Assembly (NCBI RefSeq): GCF_001027285.1
Contig: NZ_CP011509.1
Coordinates: 8,456,501 to 8,520,500, forward strand
Length of the DNA: 64,000 bases
Direction of reading: 5' to 3'
Source: Archangium gephyra
Lineage (GTDB): Bacteria; Myxococcota; Myxococcia; Myxococcales; Myxococcaceae
A model generated the notes under the pieces. It saw only the letters and a program-made list of their open reading frames with translations. It had not been told where the DNA came from and made no database searches. This document shows, piece by piece, positions 26,299 through 36,096 of this stretch. A program made the translations under genes and the position numbers. Positions within the stretch are counted from its first letter, which is position 1. Every line of letters starts with the position of its first letter.

Positions 26299-27222
26299 AT
26301 GAAACGCCTCGTGCGACATACCGTGCCGCTGCTCCTCGTGTGTCTGGCCGCCTCCACCGCAGACGCCCAGGAGTCCTTCAAGGTCGTGCTGCCTTCTCGA
26401 ACCCAGAACCCCTACATCAACGCCATCGCCACGCTCTACGAGCAGGGCAGATTCCCCGAGGCCCTGTCCAAGCTGGAGAAGGCCCTGGACTCGGAGTCCA
26501 ATGGCCCCCAGGAAGTCCTCTGGCTCAAGCTCATGCAAGGCGCGCTACGGGTAGAGTTGTCCCAGGGCGAGGCCCTGGAGCCCTTCAAGGAAGCCCTGGC
26601 GCTGGACAAGGAGGCACAACTGCCCGTGCAGGGCGCCCCCAGGCGCTTGCGCAAGCTCTTCGCGCAGGCTCGCAACACGCTCGGGCTACCCGCTGACAAG
26701 GAACTCCTGGCCCTGGATTTGGAAAAGGCCGCTTTGGCGTCCAAAGCGACAATGGCTGTCCCCCCACCGCGGCGCCATGGACTGAGTCTGGGCGTCCGAG
26801 GCGAGGTGGATGTGCTCGGGCTTGGCCCCCTCTCCTCCGCCCCCTTGGATATGCTCCTCTCCTCCTCCACTCCCGCCGTGAGCCTCTGCTACACCCAGCA
26901 GGAGTTGGGCGGCGCGTTGTCAGTGCTGGTGCAGCCCTCGCCGGGGCTCAGGGCCGAAGTCCAATTTCACCCGGTCACGATGGGATGGATGCGGCCCTAT
27001 GCGCGCCTGGGCGCCACAACTTTCTTTGCAGAGAGCGATGTGCGAGGGGGGCTCTCTTTTTTCGGCGGCGCGAGTGGGCGGGGAGCACTCGGGGTGGACG
27101 TGCAGTTCAACTCGCGCATGTATTTCTTTGCCGACATAGCATACGAGCGTTTCTTCACCACTGGAGAACGCTACAAGTTGGACTCGGTATTGTTCTCAGT
27201 GGGCGTGGGCCTGTTTCCCTGA
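26299..27222 (+). CDS. TPR/beta-barrel outer-membrane protein, intact copy (cassette 4)
   Basis: 307 residues with a signal peptide (HTVPLLLVCLAASTADA). TPR-like helices cover about residues 40-140 (AIATLYEQGRFPEALSKLEKAL, EALEPFKEALALDKEA), and a beta-barrel-like half runs from GLSLGVRGEVDVLG to VLFSVGVGLFP. The end with an aromatic residue fits outer-membrane insertion. ATG at 26299 was chosen over the earlier 26212 start because it begins the signal peptide and aligns with the sister genes. The kelch gene of the same cassette starts 54 nt downstream. This is the only intact pair, so it is the best reference for the family. No named family is recognised beyond TPR and barrel. Confidence 0.78.
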   Translation: MKRLVRHTVPLLLVCLAASTADAQESFKVVLPSRTQNPYINAIATLYEQGRFPEALSKLEKALDSESNGPQEVLWLKLMQGALRVELSQGEALEPFKEALALDKEAQLPVQGAPRRLRKLFAQARNTLGLPADKELLALDLEKAALASKATMAVPPPRRHGLSLGVRGEVDVLGLGPLSSAPLDMLLSSSTPAVSLCYTQQELGGALSVLVQPSPGLRAEVQFHPVTMGWMRPYARLGATTFFAESDVRGGLSFFGGASGRGALGVDVQFNSRMYFFADIAYERFFTTGERYKLDSVLFSVGVGLFP

Positions 27223-27276
27223 GCCCCCGGGCAGCATCGAGTTGAGAAGAACGACAAAGACTTCAAGGAGACAATC

Positions 27277-30200
27277 ATGACATCCATTTCCAGACATGGG
27301 ATGGGAGCGGTTGCCTGGCTGGCCATGGCCTCGGCGCTGCTGTGGCTCGCGTGCGGCCAGGTACCGCAGGGCGGGGACGAAGTTCCGCAGAGCGAAGGCA
27401 TGGAGTCCCAGGCACTCCTGAGTGAGGGATGGCTCATCACAGGCTCCATGCATGAGCGCCGCATGGAACATACGGCGACATTGCTGCCAGACGGCAAGGT
27501 GCTCGTCGTTGGGGGGACAAATAAAACGGAAAAAAGTGGAGGCACCACCGTGTACAACAGCACGGAGGTGTACGATCCGGGCACGGGCCAGTGGAGCCTC
27601 ACTGGCAATCTGAACGTGGCTCGCCACGCTCACACGGCGACGCTGCTGCTCGATGGCAAGGTGCTTGTCGCCGGCGGAGCGGACAATGATGGCAATCCCC
27701 TCGAGAGTACGGAGGTGTACGACCCAGGCACGGGCCAGTGGAGCCTCACTGGCAATCTGAACGTGGCTCGCCGCGCTCACACGGCGACGCTGCTGCTCGA
27801 CGGCAGGGTGCTCGTCGTCGGCGGAACGAACAGCAAGTACAGCACGAGCAGTGATTACGTCTCTGCCCTCAACAGCGCGGAGCTGTACGACCCGGTAAGC
27901 AATAGCTGGACCCACGTGGACGCTCTGATGAAAAAGCCCCGCACGGACCACACGGCAACGCGACTACAGAACGGCAAGGTGGTCGTTATCGGGGGGCGAA
28001 ATACCACTGAAGAACTCGACAGTGCGGAGGTGTTCGACCCGACTTCAAAAACATGGGAGGTAAAAGGCGGGTTGATACTTGCGTCCTTCAACCACTCGGC
28101 GACCTTGCTGCCGGATGGCAAGGTGCTCGTTGTGGGGGGCCAATTCAAAAGTCCCTTGGATCCTGGTTGTCATGACTCCCGTCATAGATCAGAGCTGTAC
28201 GATGCCGAAGACGGAGTAGCCCGTTACGCTCATGATATGGGCGAGGAACGCACCCAACACACGGCCACGTTGCTGCCGAGCAGCAAGGTGCTCATCGCTG
28301 GCGGGGCGTACATGAACGTCATCAAGCGCCTCGACAACAGCAAAGAAACCACAGAGTGCCTTGTAAAACCTTTCTACCTCGCCGAGATTTCTGATGGTGG
28401 CATCTACTCCGACGCTGGAATGGAAAGAGCTGATTATATCAACACCCCCCGCACCAAACACACAACGACGCTGCTGCCAAACGGCAAGGTGCTCGTCACG
28501 GGGGGTAGGTTCCAGAACGCTGTCTATAACAGCGCGGAGTTGTACGACCCGGGAGCGGGTCAGTGGAGCCCGACCCAAGAACCGCCTTTCAAGAACCGTC
28601 TCCAACACACGGCCACGCTGCTGCCAAACGGCAAGGTGCTCATCGCTGGAGGTCAGAACACCAGCAGAGCTCCCCTCCAGAGCGTTGCAGAGTACAACCC
28701 ATACGCAGACGCGGGCACAGACGCGGGCCAATGGGCTGAGCGCGGCTCGCTCAATCATGCCCGCCACTCCCACACGGCCACGCTGCTGCCGAACGGCAAA
28801 GTGCTCATTGCAGGCGGCCAGGGCACCAGCGGAGTTCCCCTTCAGAACGTTGCAGAATACAACACAGACGCAGACGTAGATGCAGGCGTAGACGCTGGCC
28901 AATGGGCTGAGCGCGGCTCGCTCAATCATGCCCGCTACTCCCATACGGCTACACTGCTTCCCGGCGGTAAGGTGCTCGTTGCAGGCGGCCAAGGCACCAG
29001 CAGCGACGGTGGTGTCATTGCTCTCGCCAGCACGGAGGTATATGACCCGGGGACAGGTCAATGGGCTGTGAGCGGCTTGCTCAATCATGCCCGCTACGCC
29101 CACACGGCCACGCAGCTTCCCGGCGGCAAGGTGCTCGTTGCCGGGGGGCTAGACACCAGCGGCAACTCCCTCAACCAGGTGGAGATATACGACCCCAGTA
29201 CACTCCAATGGACTCGTGTTGACCAACCGTTGCGCCAGGCCCGCTATGACCACTCGGCCACGCTGCTGCCCGATGGCAAGGTTCTCGTTGTCGGAGGGCG
29301 GGACATCAGCGGAGCCCCCCTCACCAGCGCGGAAGTGTACGACCCGGAATGGCGCCAATGGGTATCTACCGGCGCGCTCAAGCAAGCTCGTTTCCAGCAT
29401 ACCACTACGTTGCTCTTGAGCGGAAAGGTACTCGTTGCCGGAGGACAAGGCGACAGCGCCACCATGCTTCCCAGCGAGGTATACGACCCGGGCACGGGCA
29501 GATGGAGCGCCACCCATTCGCTCAATGAGGCACGCACCCACCACACGGCGACGCTCCTGACCAGCGGACAAGTGCTCGTCACCGGGGGAGGGGACGTCGG
29601 AGTGGAGATATATGAAGACACGGGAGCCCAACAGCAATGGCGCCCTGTAATCAAACCACTCGATACGCGAAGTCGAGGGGATGAACTCATCATCAGCGGG
29701 AGCGGCTTGCGAGGTCTGTCGGAGGCCAGCAGTGGTACCAACCAGAATTCCGCCACGAACTTCCCCCTGGTCAGTCTGATGTCAGTCGAGGGAGGAGCGC
29801 TGACTCGACTGAAGATCGAAGGCTCGATCTCAAACACGACCCTGACTCTACAGATGCCGGACTTGCCGAATGGCTATTACATCCTTTCTGTCATGACTAA
29901 TGCCATACACGGTGGGCAGTTGATGCAGGTGAAGGGTCCACCCCTCGCAGCGCCCGTGGTCACCGCGCCTGGGATTTTCGTTAACGTCTCACGGCCCAGC
30001 ATCAGCGGCACGGCGGAAGCTGGTAGAAGAATAACGGTGTGGCTGGATGAGACCGTCATAGGAACCACCATGGCCGATGAGGAGGGCGCCTGGAGTTTTA
30101 CCCCGGCTACATCGCTGGCCGAGGGGATTCGCCGGGCCAAGGCCACTGCGACGGATGCGATGGGCATTGTCAGCCCGTTCTCCGGGGAGCACAGCTTCAC

Positions 30201-31407
30201 GGTCGACACAGTACATCCAGTAGCGCCCGTGGTCACCGTACCAGGGAACAGTGTCAACACGACCACTCCAACCATGGGTGGCACGGCGGAGCCCGGTAGC
30301 ACGGTAACGGTGTGGCTGGATGGGGCCGCGGTAGGAACCATTGTAACCCACGAAGGGAATTGGTCACTCACTTCCGACAGGGTGCTGGACCCTGGTCCTC
30401 ACGAGGTCTCGGTCACCGCAGTGGATGCGGCAGGCAATCTCAGTGCTCACTCCGCGATCCATCGCTTCGAGATTGACCTCACGCCGCCGGTAGCACCGAT
30501 GGTGACCGAGCCCGATCGCCTGATCACCGGTCTGAATCCAGTCATTGCTGGTACGGCTGAGCCTGGCAGCACTGTGAGGGTGTGGCTGGACGGAGCCGAG
30601 GCTGGGGAAACCCCGGCAACCAAGGATGGGAAGTGGTTCTTCAGACCAGACAACGTGCTGAATGAGGGTCGCCACGTAGTCTTGGCCACCACAATGGATG
30701 CGGCGGGTAACCTCAGCGCTAGCTCTGTGCCCATCAGCTTCGAGCTCGACTCCACAGCGCCGGAACGGCCCAATGTGACCGAGCCCAGATTTGGGACCTC
30801 CATCAACGACCCACAACCCACCATTCGAGGCACGGCGGAGGCCGAGATCGTGGTGACCGTGACGCTGAATGGGAAGACAGTGAGCACTGTGACCGACAAG
30901 ATGGGGAATTGGAGTTTCACCCTGGACACGCCGCTGGGACACGGAAGTTACTCTGTCAAAGCCCTCGCATGGGATGCGGCGGGAAATGACAGTGCACCCT
31001 CCGCGCTCCACATCTTCGAAGTCGACCTCATCCCACCGGAGGCGCCCAAAGTGAGTGGACCTGGGGCCGTCGTCACAACCCACCAGCCAATCATCAGCGG
31101 CATCGCGGAGCGCGATAGCGCGGTGAATGTGTGGGTGGATGGCAAACGGGCAGAAACAGTCCGGTCGAATGGAAATGGGGACTGGTCTTATGTTCCGGCC
31201 AATGGGCTGGCCGGAGGCAGCCACAATGTTTTCGCCACCGCGACGGATGAGGCAGGTAACACCAGTCAAACCTCAGCCATGCACCCTTTCTTCATCCAGA
31301 GGAGCCATTACGGCTGGAGCTGCTCCTCTGCGCCCGATTTCCCTGCCAGTTGGGCCTTGCTGACACTGGCATTGGCTCTCCACAGGCGCCGGCTCAGGTC
31401 TCCTTGA
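27277..31407 (+). CDS. Giant kelch-repeat/Ig-like lipoprotein, intact cassette 4
   Basis: 1376 residues with lipoprotein signal [10 protein letters not shown]. 14 kelch units (about 50-778) include two with long inserts: unit 6 carries about 60 extra residues, and units 8-10 carry Asp/Ala stretches such as DADVDAGVDAG. The E-set/IPT-like domain (about 783-888) is followed by five Ig-like domains (about 889-1340). The sorting tail is SHYGWSC, a WALLTLALAL helix and RRR. The DNA looks richer in A and T and in rarer codons than the rest of the window, so this copy may be older or acquired separately. It ends convergently with the CHAT gene, overlapping it by 14 nt. ATG at 27277 has GGAG 6 nt upstream. 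Confidence 0.85.
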   Translation: MTSISRHGMGAVAWLAMASALLWLACGQVPQGGDEVPQSEGMESQALLSEGWLITGSMHERRMEHTATLLPDGKVLVVGGTNKTEKSGGTTVYNSTEVYDPGTGQWSLTGNLNVARHAHTATLLLDGKVLVAGGADNDGNPLESTEVYDPGTGQWSLTGNLNVARRAHTATLLLDGRVLVVGGTNSKYSTSSDYVSALNSAELYDPVSNSWTHVDALMKKPRTDHTATRLQNGKVVVIGGRNTTEELDSAEVFDPTSKTWEVKGGLILASFNHSATLLPDGKVLVVGGQFKSPLDPGCHDSRHRSELYDAEDGVARYAHDMGEERTQHTATLLPSSKVLIAGGAYMNVIKRLDNSKETTECLVKPFYLAEISDGGIYSDAGMERADYINTPRTKHTTTLLPNGKVLVTGGRFQNAVYNSAELYDPGAGQWSPTQEPPFKNRLQHTATLLPNGKVLIAGGQNTSRAPLQSVAEYNPYADAGTDAGQWAERGSLNHARHSHTATLLPNGKVLIAGGQGTSGVPLQNVAEYNTDADVDAGVDAGQWAERGSLNHARYSHTATLLPGGKVLVAGGQGTSSDGGVIALASTEVYDPGTGQWAVSGLLNHARYAHTATQLPGGKVLVAGGLDTSGNSLNQVEIYDPSTLQWTRVDQPLRQARYDHSATLLPDGKVLVVGGRDISGAPLTSAEVYDPEWRQWVSTGALKQARFQHTTTLLLSGKVLVAGGQGDSATMLPSEVYDPGTGRWSATHSLNEARTHHTATLLTSGQVLVTGGGDVGVEIYEDTGAQQQWRPVIKPLDTRSRGDELIISGSGLRGLSEASSGTNQNSATNFPLVSLMSVEGGALTRLKIEGSISNTTLTLQMPDLPNGYYILSVMTNAIHGGQLMQVKGPPLAAPVVTAPGIFVNVSRPSISGTAEAGRRITVWLDETVIGTTMADEEGAWSFTPATSLAEGIRRAKATATDAMGIVSPFSGEHSFTVDTVHPVAPVVTVPGNSVNTTTPTMGGTAEPGSTVTVWLDGAAVGTIVTHEGNWSLTSDRVLDPGPHEVSVTAVDAAGNLSAHSAIHRFEIDLTPPVAPMVTEPDRLITGLNPVIAGTAEPGSTVRVWLDGAEAGETPATKDGKWFFRPDNVLNEGRHVVLATTMDAAGNLSASSVPISFELDSTAPERPNVTEPRFGTSINDPQPTIRGTAEAEIVVTVTLNGKTVSTVTDKMGNWSFTLDTPLGHGSYSVKALAWDAAGNDSAPSALHIFEVDLIPPEAPKVSGPGAVVTTHQPIISGIAERDSAVNVWVDGKRAETVRSNGNGDWSYVPANGLAGGSHNVFATATDEAGNTSQTSAMHPFFIQRSHYGWSCSSAPDFPASWALLTLALALHRRRLRSP

Positions 31408-34400
31408 CTGCCTGGCGTCCCCACGCCTGCTCGTCACGGGCGTGGGCCTCGCGGGCTTCCTCGGGGCGCTCGCCCAGGTAGCGTTGGCGCTGACGTACTT
31501 CCAGGCTCGCGCTGGTTCTCTGGCGCAGGCGCTCGCGCAGCGATTCCACCCCCAGCCCCCACACCCGCGCGCTGCCATCGTTCAGGGCAATCGCCAGCAC
31601 ATCGCCCCCCGGACTGAAGGCCGCCACCGTCACGCGGTCTCCGTTCCCGGTGAGCACCAGGGGCTCGCCGCTTCCATCCGCGGGCCACACCCGCACCGTT
31701 CCGTCCCCCGAGGCCGTCACCACCCGCGTGCCTCGGGGCTCGAACCGCGCGGTGAGTCCTCGCAGCACCACCGCCTCCCCTCCCCCCTCGGCGGACCACA
31801 CCCGCACCGTCTTGTCCGGGGAGGCGGTCAACACCCGCGCTCCGTCCGCGCTGAACTCCACGCTCACCACCGCCTGGTCATGGCCCCGGAGCACCACCGG
31901 CTCGCCCCGCCCGTCCGCACGCCACACCCGCGCCGTCCCGTCATCCGACGCCGTCACCACCCGCTCCCCCTCCGGGCTGAACGCCGCCGCCACCACCCGG
32001 GCCGTGTGCCCTCGGAGCACCACCGGCTCGCCCCGCCCGTCCGCCCGCCACACCCGCGCCGTCCCGTCATCCGACGCCGTCACCACCCGCTCCCCCTCCG
32101 GGCTGAATGCCGCCGTCCGGAGGAACTCCGTGTGCCCCTGGAGCACCACCGGCTCGCCCTGCCCGTCCGCCCGCCACACCCTCGCCGTCCCATCCCACGA
32201 GGCCGTCACCACGCGCTCACCCTCCGGGCCGAACGCCGCCGTCACCACCCGGCCCGTGTGCCCTCGGAGCACCACCGGCTCGCCCTGCCCGTCCGCCCGC
32301 CACACCCGCGCCGTTCCATCCACCGACGCTGTCACCACGCGCTCGCCTTCCGGGCTGAAGGCCACCGTCCGCACCTCCGCCCCGTGCCCCTTGAGCACCA
32401 CCGGCTCCGTGCCGGCACCGGGCCGCCACACCGCCGCCGTGCCATCCGCGTGCGCCGTGGCCAGGTGCTCGCCCCGAGGGCTGAAGGCCAAGGCCTGCAC
32501 CGCGCCCGCACGGCGCTGCAGCGTGAGCGCCTGTGGCTGCGCGCGCCATCGCCACACGCGCGCACTGCCATCCCTCGAGGCCGTCACCACCCGCTCCCCG
32601 TCCGCGCTGAAGCTCGCGGACAACACCTCGTCCGTGTGCCCCAACAGGTCCGCGACCGGGCCCGCTCCGTCCGTGCGCCGTACCCGCGCCGTCCCGTCCC
32701 GCGCCGCCGTCACCACCCACCGGCCATCCGGGCTGAAGGCCACCGAGAGGGTCTCCCCGGTGTCTCCCGCCAGCCGCATCGCCCCACCCTTCCCGTCCGC
32801 CCGCCACAGGCGCACCGAGCCATCCGCGTGCGCGCTCACCACCAGCCCCCCGTCCGGGCTGAAGGCCACCGCGTTGACGAAGCCGGAGTCGCTCGGATGC
32901 ACGCTCGGCTCGCCCTGCCCGTCCGCGCGCCACACCCGCACCGCGCCATCCACCGAGGCCGTGGCCACCCGCTTCCCATCCGGGCTGAACACCGCGGCCC
33001 GCACGTCCCCGGGGTGGGCCAGCACGGCCAGCTCGCCCCGCCCATCCGCGTGCCACACCCGCGCCGTCCCGTCCCGCGACGCCGTCACCACCCGCTCGCC
33101 CGTGCCGTCGAAGGACGCGGCCACCACCACCTGCTCGTGGCCCCGGAGCACCACGGGAATCCCCGTGCCATCCGCGCGCCACACCCGCGCCGTCCCGTCC
33201 CGTGAGGCCGTCACCACCCGCTGCCCATCCGCGCTGAAGGCCGCCGCCACCACCTCGCCCATGTGCCCCGCGAGCAGCTCCGGGCCCGCGCGCCCCTCCA
33301 CCGCCCACACCCGCGCCGTCCTGTCCGCCGAGGCCGTCACCACCCGCCGTCCATCCGGGCTGAAGGCCACGGCCAGCACCTCTCCGCCGTGTCCCTCGAG
33401 CACCCGCGGCTCGCCCGTGCCATCCGCGCGCCACAGCCGCGCCGTGCCGTCTCGCGAGGCCGTCGCCACCCACTTGCCCTCCGGGCTGAGCACCGCCGCG
33501 CGCACCGGCCCCCGGTGGCCCCGCAGCACCGCCGAGGCCACCGGCTGCTGGAGCACCTCCAACGCCGTCTGCGTCCACGCCAGGTGTTGTCCGGGCTCGC
33601 GCACCTCCAGCAGCACCAGCAGGGCCGCCGTGGGGTCCTCCTTGCGCAGCTTGTCCGCGACGATCAGCCGGGCGAAGTCCCGCAGCCGCTCCTGGTGCTC
33701 GCGCGCTTCCCGGGCCAGACGCTCCGCCCGCCCCCGGCTCGCGCCGATGAACGGGAGCACCCGCTCGTCCAGCTCGTCCGGGTGGGCTTGCAGGAACTCC
33801 AGGGCGTCCTCCAGGCGCCGGCCTCGCAGGAGGTAGTCCTCCGCGTACGGTGACTCCCGGTGGGCATGCCAGCCCTCCGCGCCCGCGCGCAGCTCGAGCC
33901 TCTTGCGCCGGCGCTGCTGGTCCTCGCGGATCCACTCGACCAGGGGCAGCCAGTGGCGCAGCAACGCCTCGTGGGCCACCTCGATGGAGACCTCGCCACC
34001 CTCCGCGCCGCCGCCGAGCACCAGCACCCGGCCCTCCACGAGCCGCCCCAGCGCGGTGTCGAAAGCCCGGCGCGCCCGCTCCTCCCCGGGACGCACCCGC
34101 TCGCGCCACACGCGCTGGCAGGTGAAGGGGGCCGCGCCTTCCCGCACGTCCACCAGCTCCACCAGGAGCCGGCGCAGCTGGTGCCGCTCCTCCTCCTCCA
34201 GCCCCCCGTACAGCCTGTCCAGCTCCTGGGCGAGCGCCCCGGCCACTCCGCCCAACGCCTGGTAGGCGCTGTGCGTGAGCCACCGTCCCTCGCGCAGCCG
34301 CCAGAGCCGATCCAGCGCATGGGCCAGCAGCGGCAGTCCTCCCGGCTGGCGCTCCACCTCCTGCACGAGCCGCTCCGTCAGCCCCTGCTCCAACAGGAGG

Positions 34401-36093
34401 CCCTGCTGCCGCGCGGGGTGCTCGATGGCGTCGCGCAGCTCCCCGGCAGTCATCTCCGGCACCAGCAGCAGGCGCCCACCCTCGAAGAGCACCGCGTCCA
34501 GCCGGAGCCCGTCCTCGCCCAGCCGCACCTCCGCGCAGCGCCCGAGGTAGTCCACCCGCAGCGTGGCGAGCACCACCGTGCCCCGCTCGGGCTCCCGCGA
34601 CGCCTCCCACAGCGCGCCCAGCAGCGCCAGGCGCTCGCCCTCGCCCAGCCGGGAGAAGGCCTCGTCCAGTGGATCCACCACCAGGAGCCTCCGCTTGCCC
34701 GGAGAGGCCCGCGCCGAACGCACCGCCTCCAGCGCCCCGGCCTCGCCCGCGCGCACCCGCGTGAGCTCCCAGCGCTCGGGGACAGCCCCGGCAACAACCC
34801 GGCCCGGAGCAACGAGGACTTGCCGCTGCCGGAGGCGCCCGCGAGCACCTGGAAGGTGGGGCCCTGTCCCGCCGCGGCGGCCTCCACCCGCTCGCGCAAC
34901 GTCTGGCGGAGCGCCTCGCGGCCGAAGAAGCGCCGGTGGTCCTGGGGCTCGAAGGGCCGCGGGCCGCAGTAGGGCGCGAAGATGAAGGGGCGCAGGTCCG
35001 GCCCCTCCCCGGCGCGCGCGTAGAGCTGGAGCGAGGCCCCATCCATCCGGGCGCCCTCGAGCCGCAGCGCCTTGCGCGCCTCGGCCAGGGCGTGCTCCAG
35101 CGAGGCGTGGCGCTCGAGCAGCTCGCCATAGAGGGTGCGGGTGAAGGTGACGGAGCCGCCCGTGGAGAGCGGCAGCCGGGAGGCGACCACGGCGGAGAGG
35201 CCCGCGCGGTGGAGCTCGCGGGCCGGGCTGCCCAGGTGGTTGCCGGGGAGGCCCGCGTCGCCCCCGCGGCAGGCGCACAGCACCACCATGCGGATGCGCG
35301 CGGCGTGGGGCTCGAGCGCGGCCCGGAGCGCGGCGGCGTCCACCACGTGCACCTCGCCATCCCCCCACGAGGAGTCCCAGGCGAGGCCATACGCCCCGGG
35401 CTCGGAGGGGACGCCATGGCACAGCAGGTGGAGCGCGGCGATGGGCTCGTCATGGGCCCGCAGGGCCCGCTCGAGCGAGGCGAGGCTCACATGGGGGAGC
35501 ACGTCCCGGCGCGGATCGAAGTCATGGCCGGAGCGGGCGCAGGCCTCGGCGAGGGCGCGCTGGTGCGCCGCGACGGGCACGTCCCCGGCCCAGGCGAAGA
35601 GGATGCGGCCTCCGGCGGGAGGCGGGGAGGACGGGGACGGGAGCGGCGGCGTCCCGGGCCGCTCGTAGGACAGGGTGCAGCCCTCGAGGTCGCTCAGCGC
35701 CAGGCCGGTGGGCTCCAGCGTGAGCAGCTCCCAGGGGAGCACGCACAGCTCGGCGGGCTCCAGGCGAAGGGTGAGCCGCACGGGCCGGCGGGCCTCGAGT
35801 GCCTCCCGGAGCCGTTGCTCGTCCTGGGCCCACCCCAGGGGCGCGAGGAAGGCGCGCAGCAGCTCCCCGAGCCGCTGGGCGGCGTTGGGGCTGGGGCGGC
35901 TGGAGCCCAGGCTGGCCAGGTCCTCCAGGGCGCGCTCCCACGGGAAGGAGGCGCGCACGGAGGTGCCTTCCTCGCGCAGGCGCAGGTAGTCCCGGGGCTG
36001 GAAGAGGAAACGATCGGCGTCGCGCGTGCGCTCGCCGGAGACGAGGTGGAGCGTGAGCTCCAGGGGCTCGGAGAGGACGGGGTGCGGGATCAC
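31394..36093 (-). pseudogene. CHAT protease - NTPase - WD40 protein, one apparent single-base frameshift
   Basis: With one base added this is a 1566-residue protein. The CHAT caspase-like domain (about 100-340) has catalytic His in ALHLLCHG (near 224) and Cys in VVLCACRGGDA (near 269). A STAND-type NTPase follows, with P-loop GASGSGKSS (near 419) and Walker B RLLVVDPLDEAF. About 16 WD40 repeats (about 854-1511) of the form VVTASRDGTARVWRADG end the protein. The frame breaks at the G4 run 34778-34781; one extra base joins GLLPGLS to PERWELT. GTG at 36093 lies 3 nt after the TIR gene's stop, so translation is probably coupled. CHAT-NTPase-WD40 proteins are thought to be NLR-like sensors whose protease is released on activation. 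Catalytic residues are intact, so a read error is plausible. Confidence 0.8.
31419..31446. terminator. GC hairpin after the last kelch gene, inside the end of the CHAT gene
   Basis: CCCCACGCC pairs with GGGCGTGGG. It is homologous to the other cassette hairpins. It also codes for the last residues of the CHAT-WD40 protein on the other strand, so the array and the operon meet at this point. Confidence 0.45.
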
Positions 36094-36096
36094 GGC

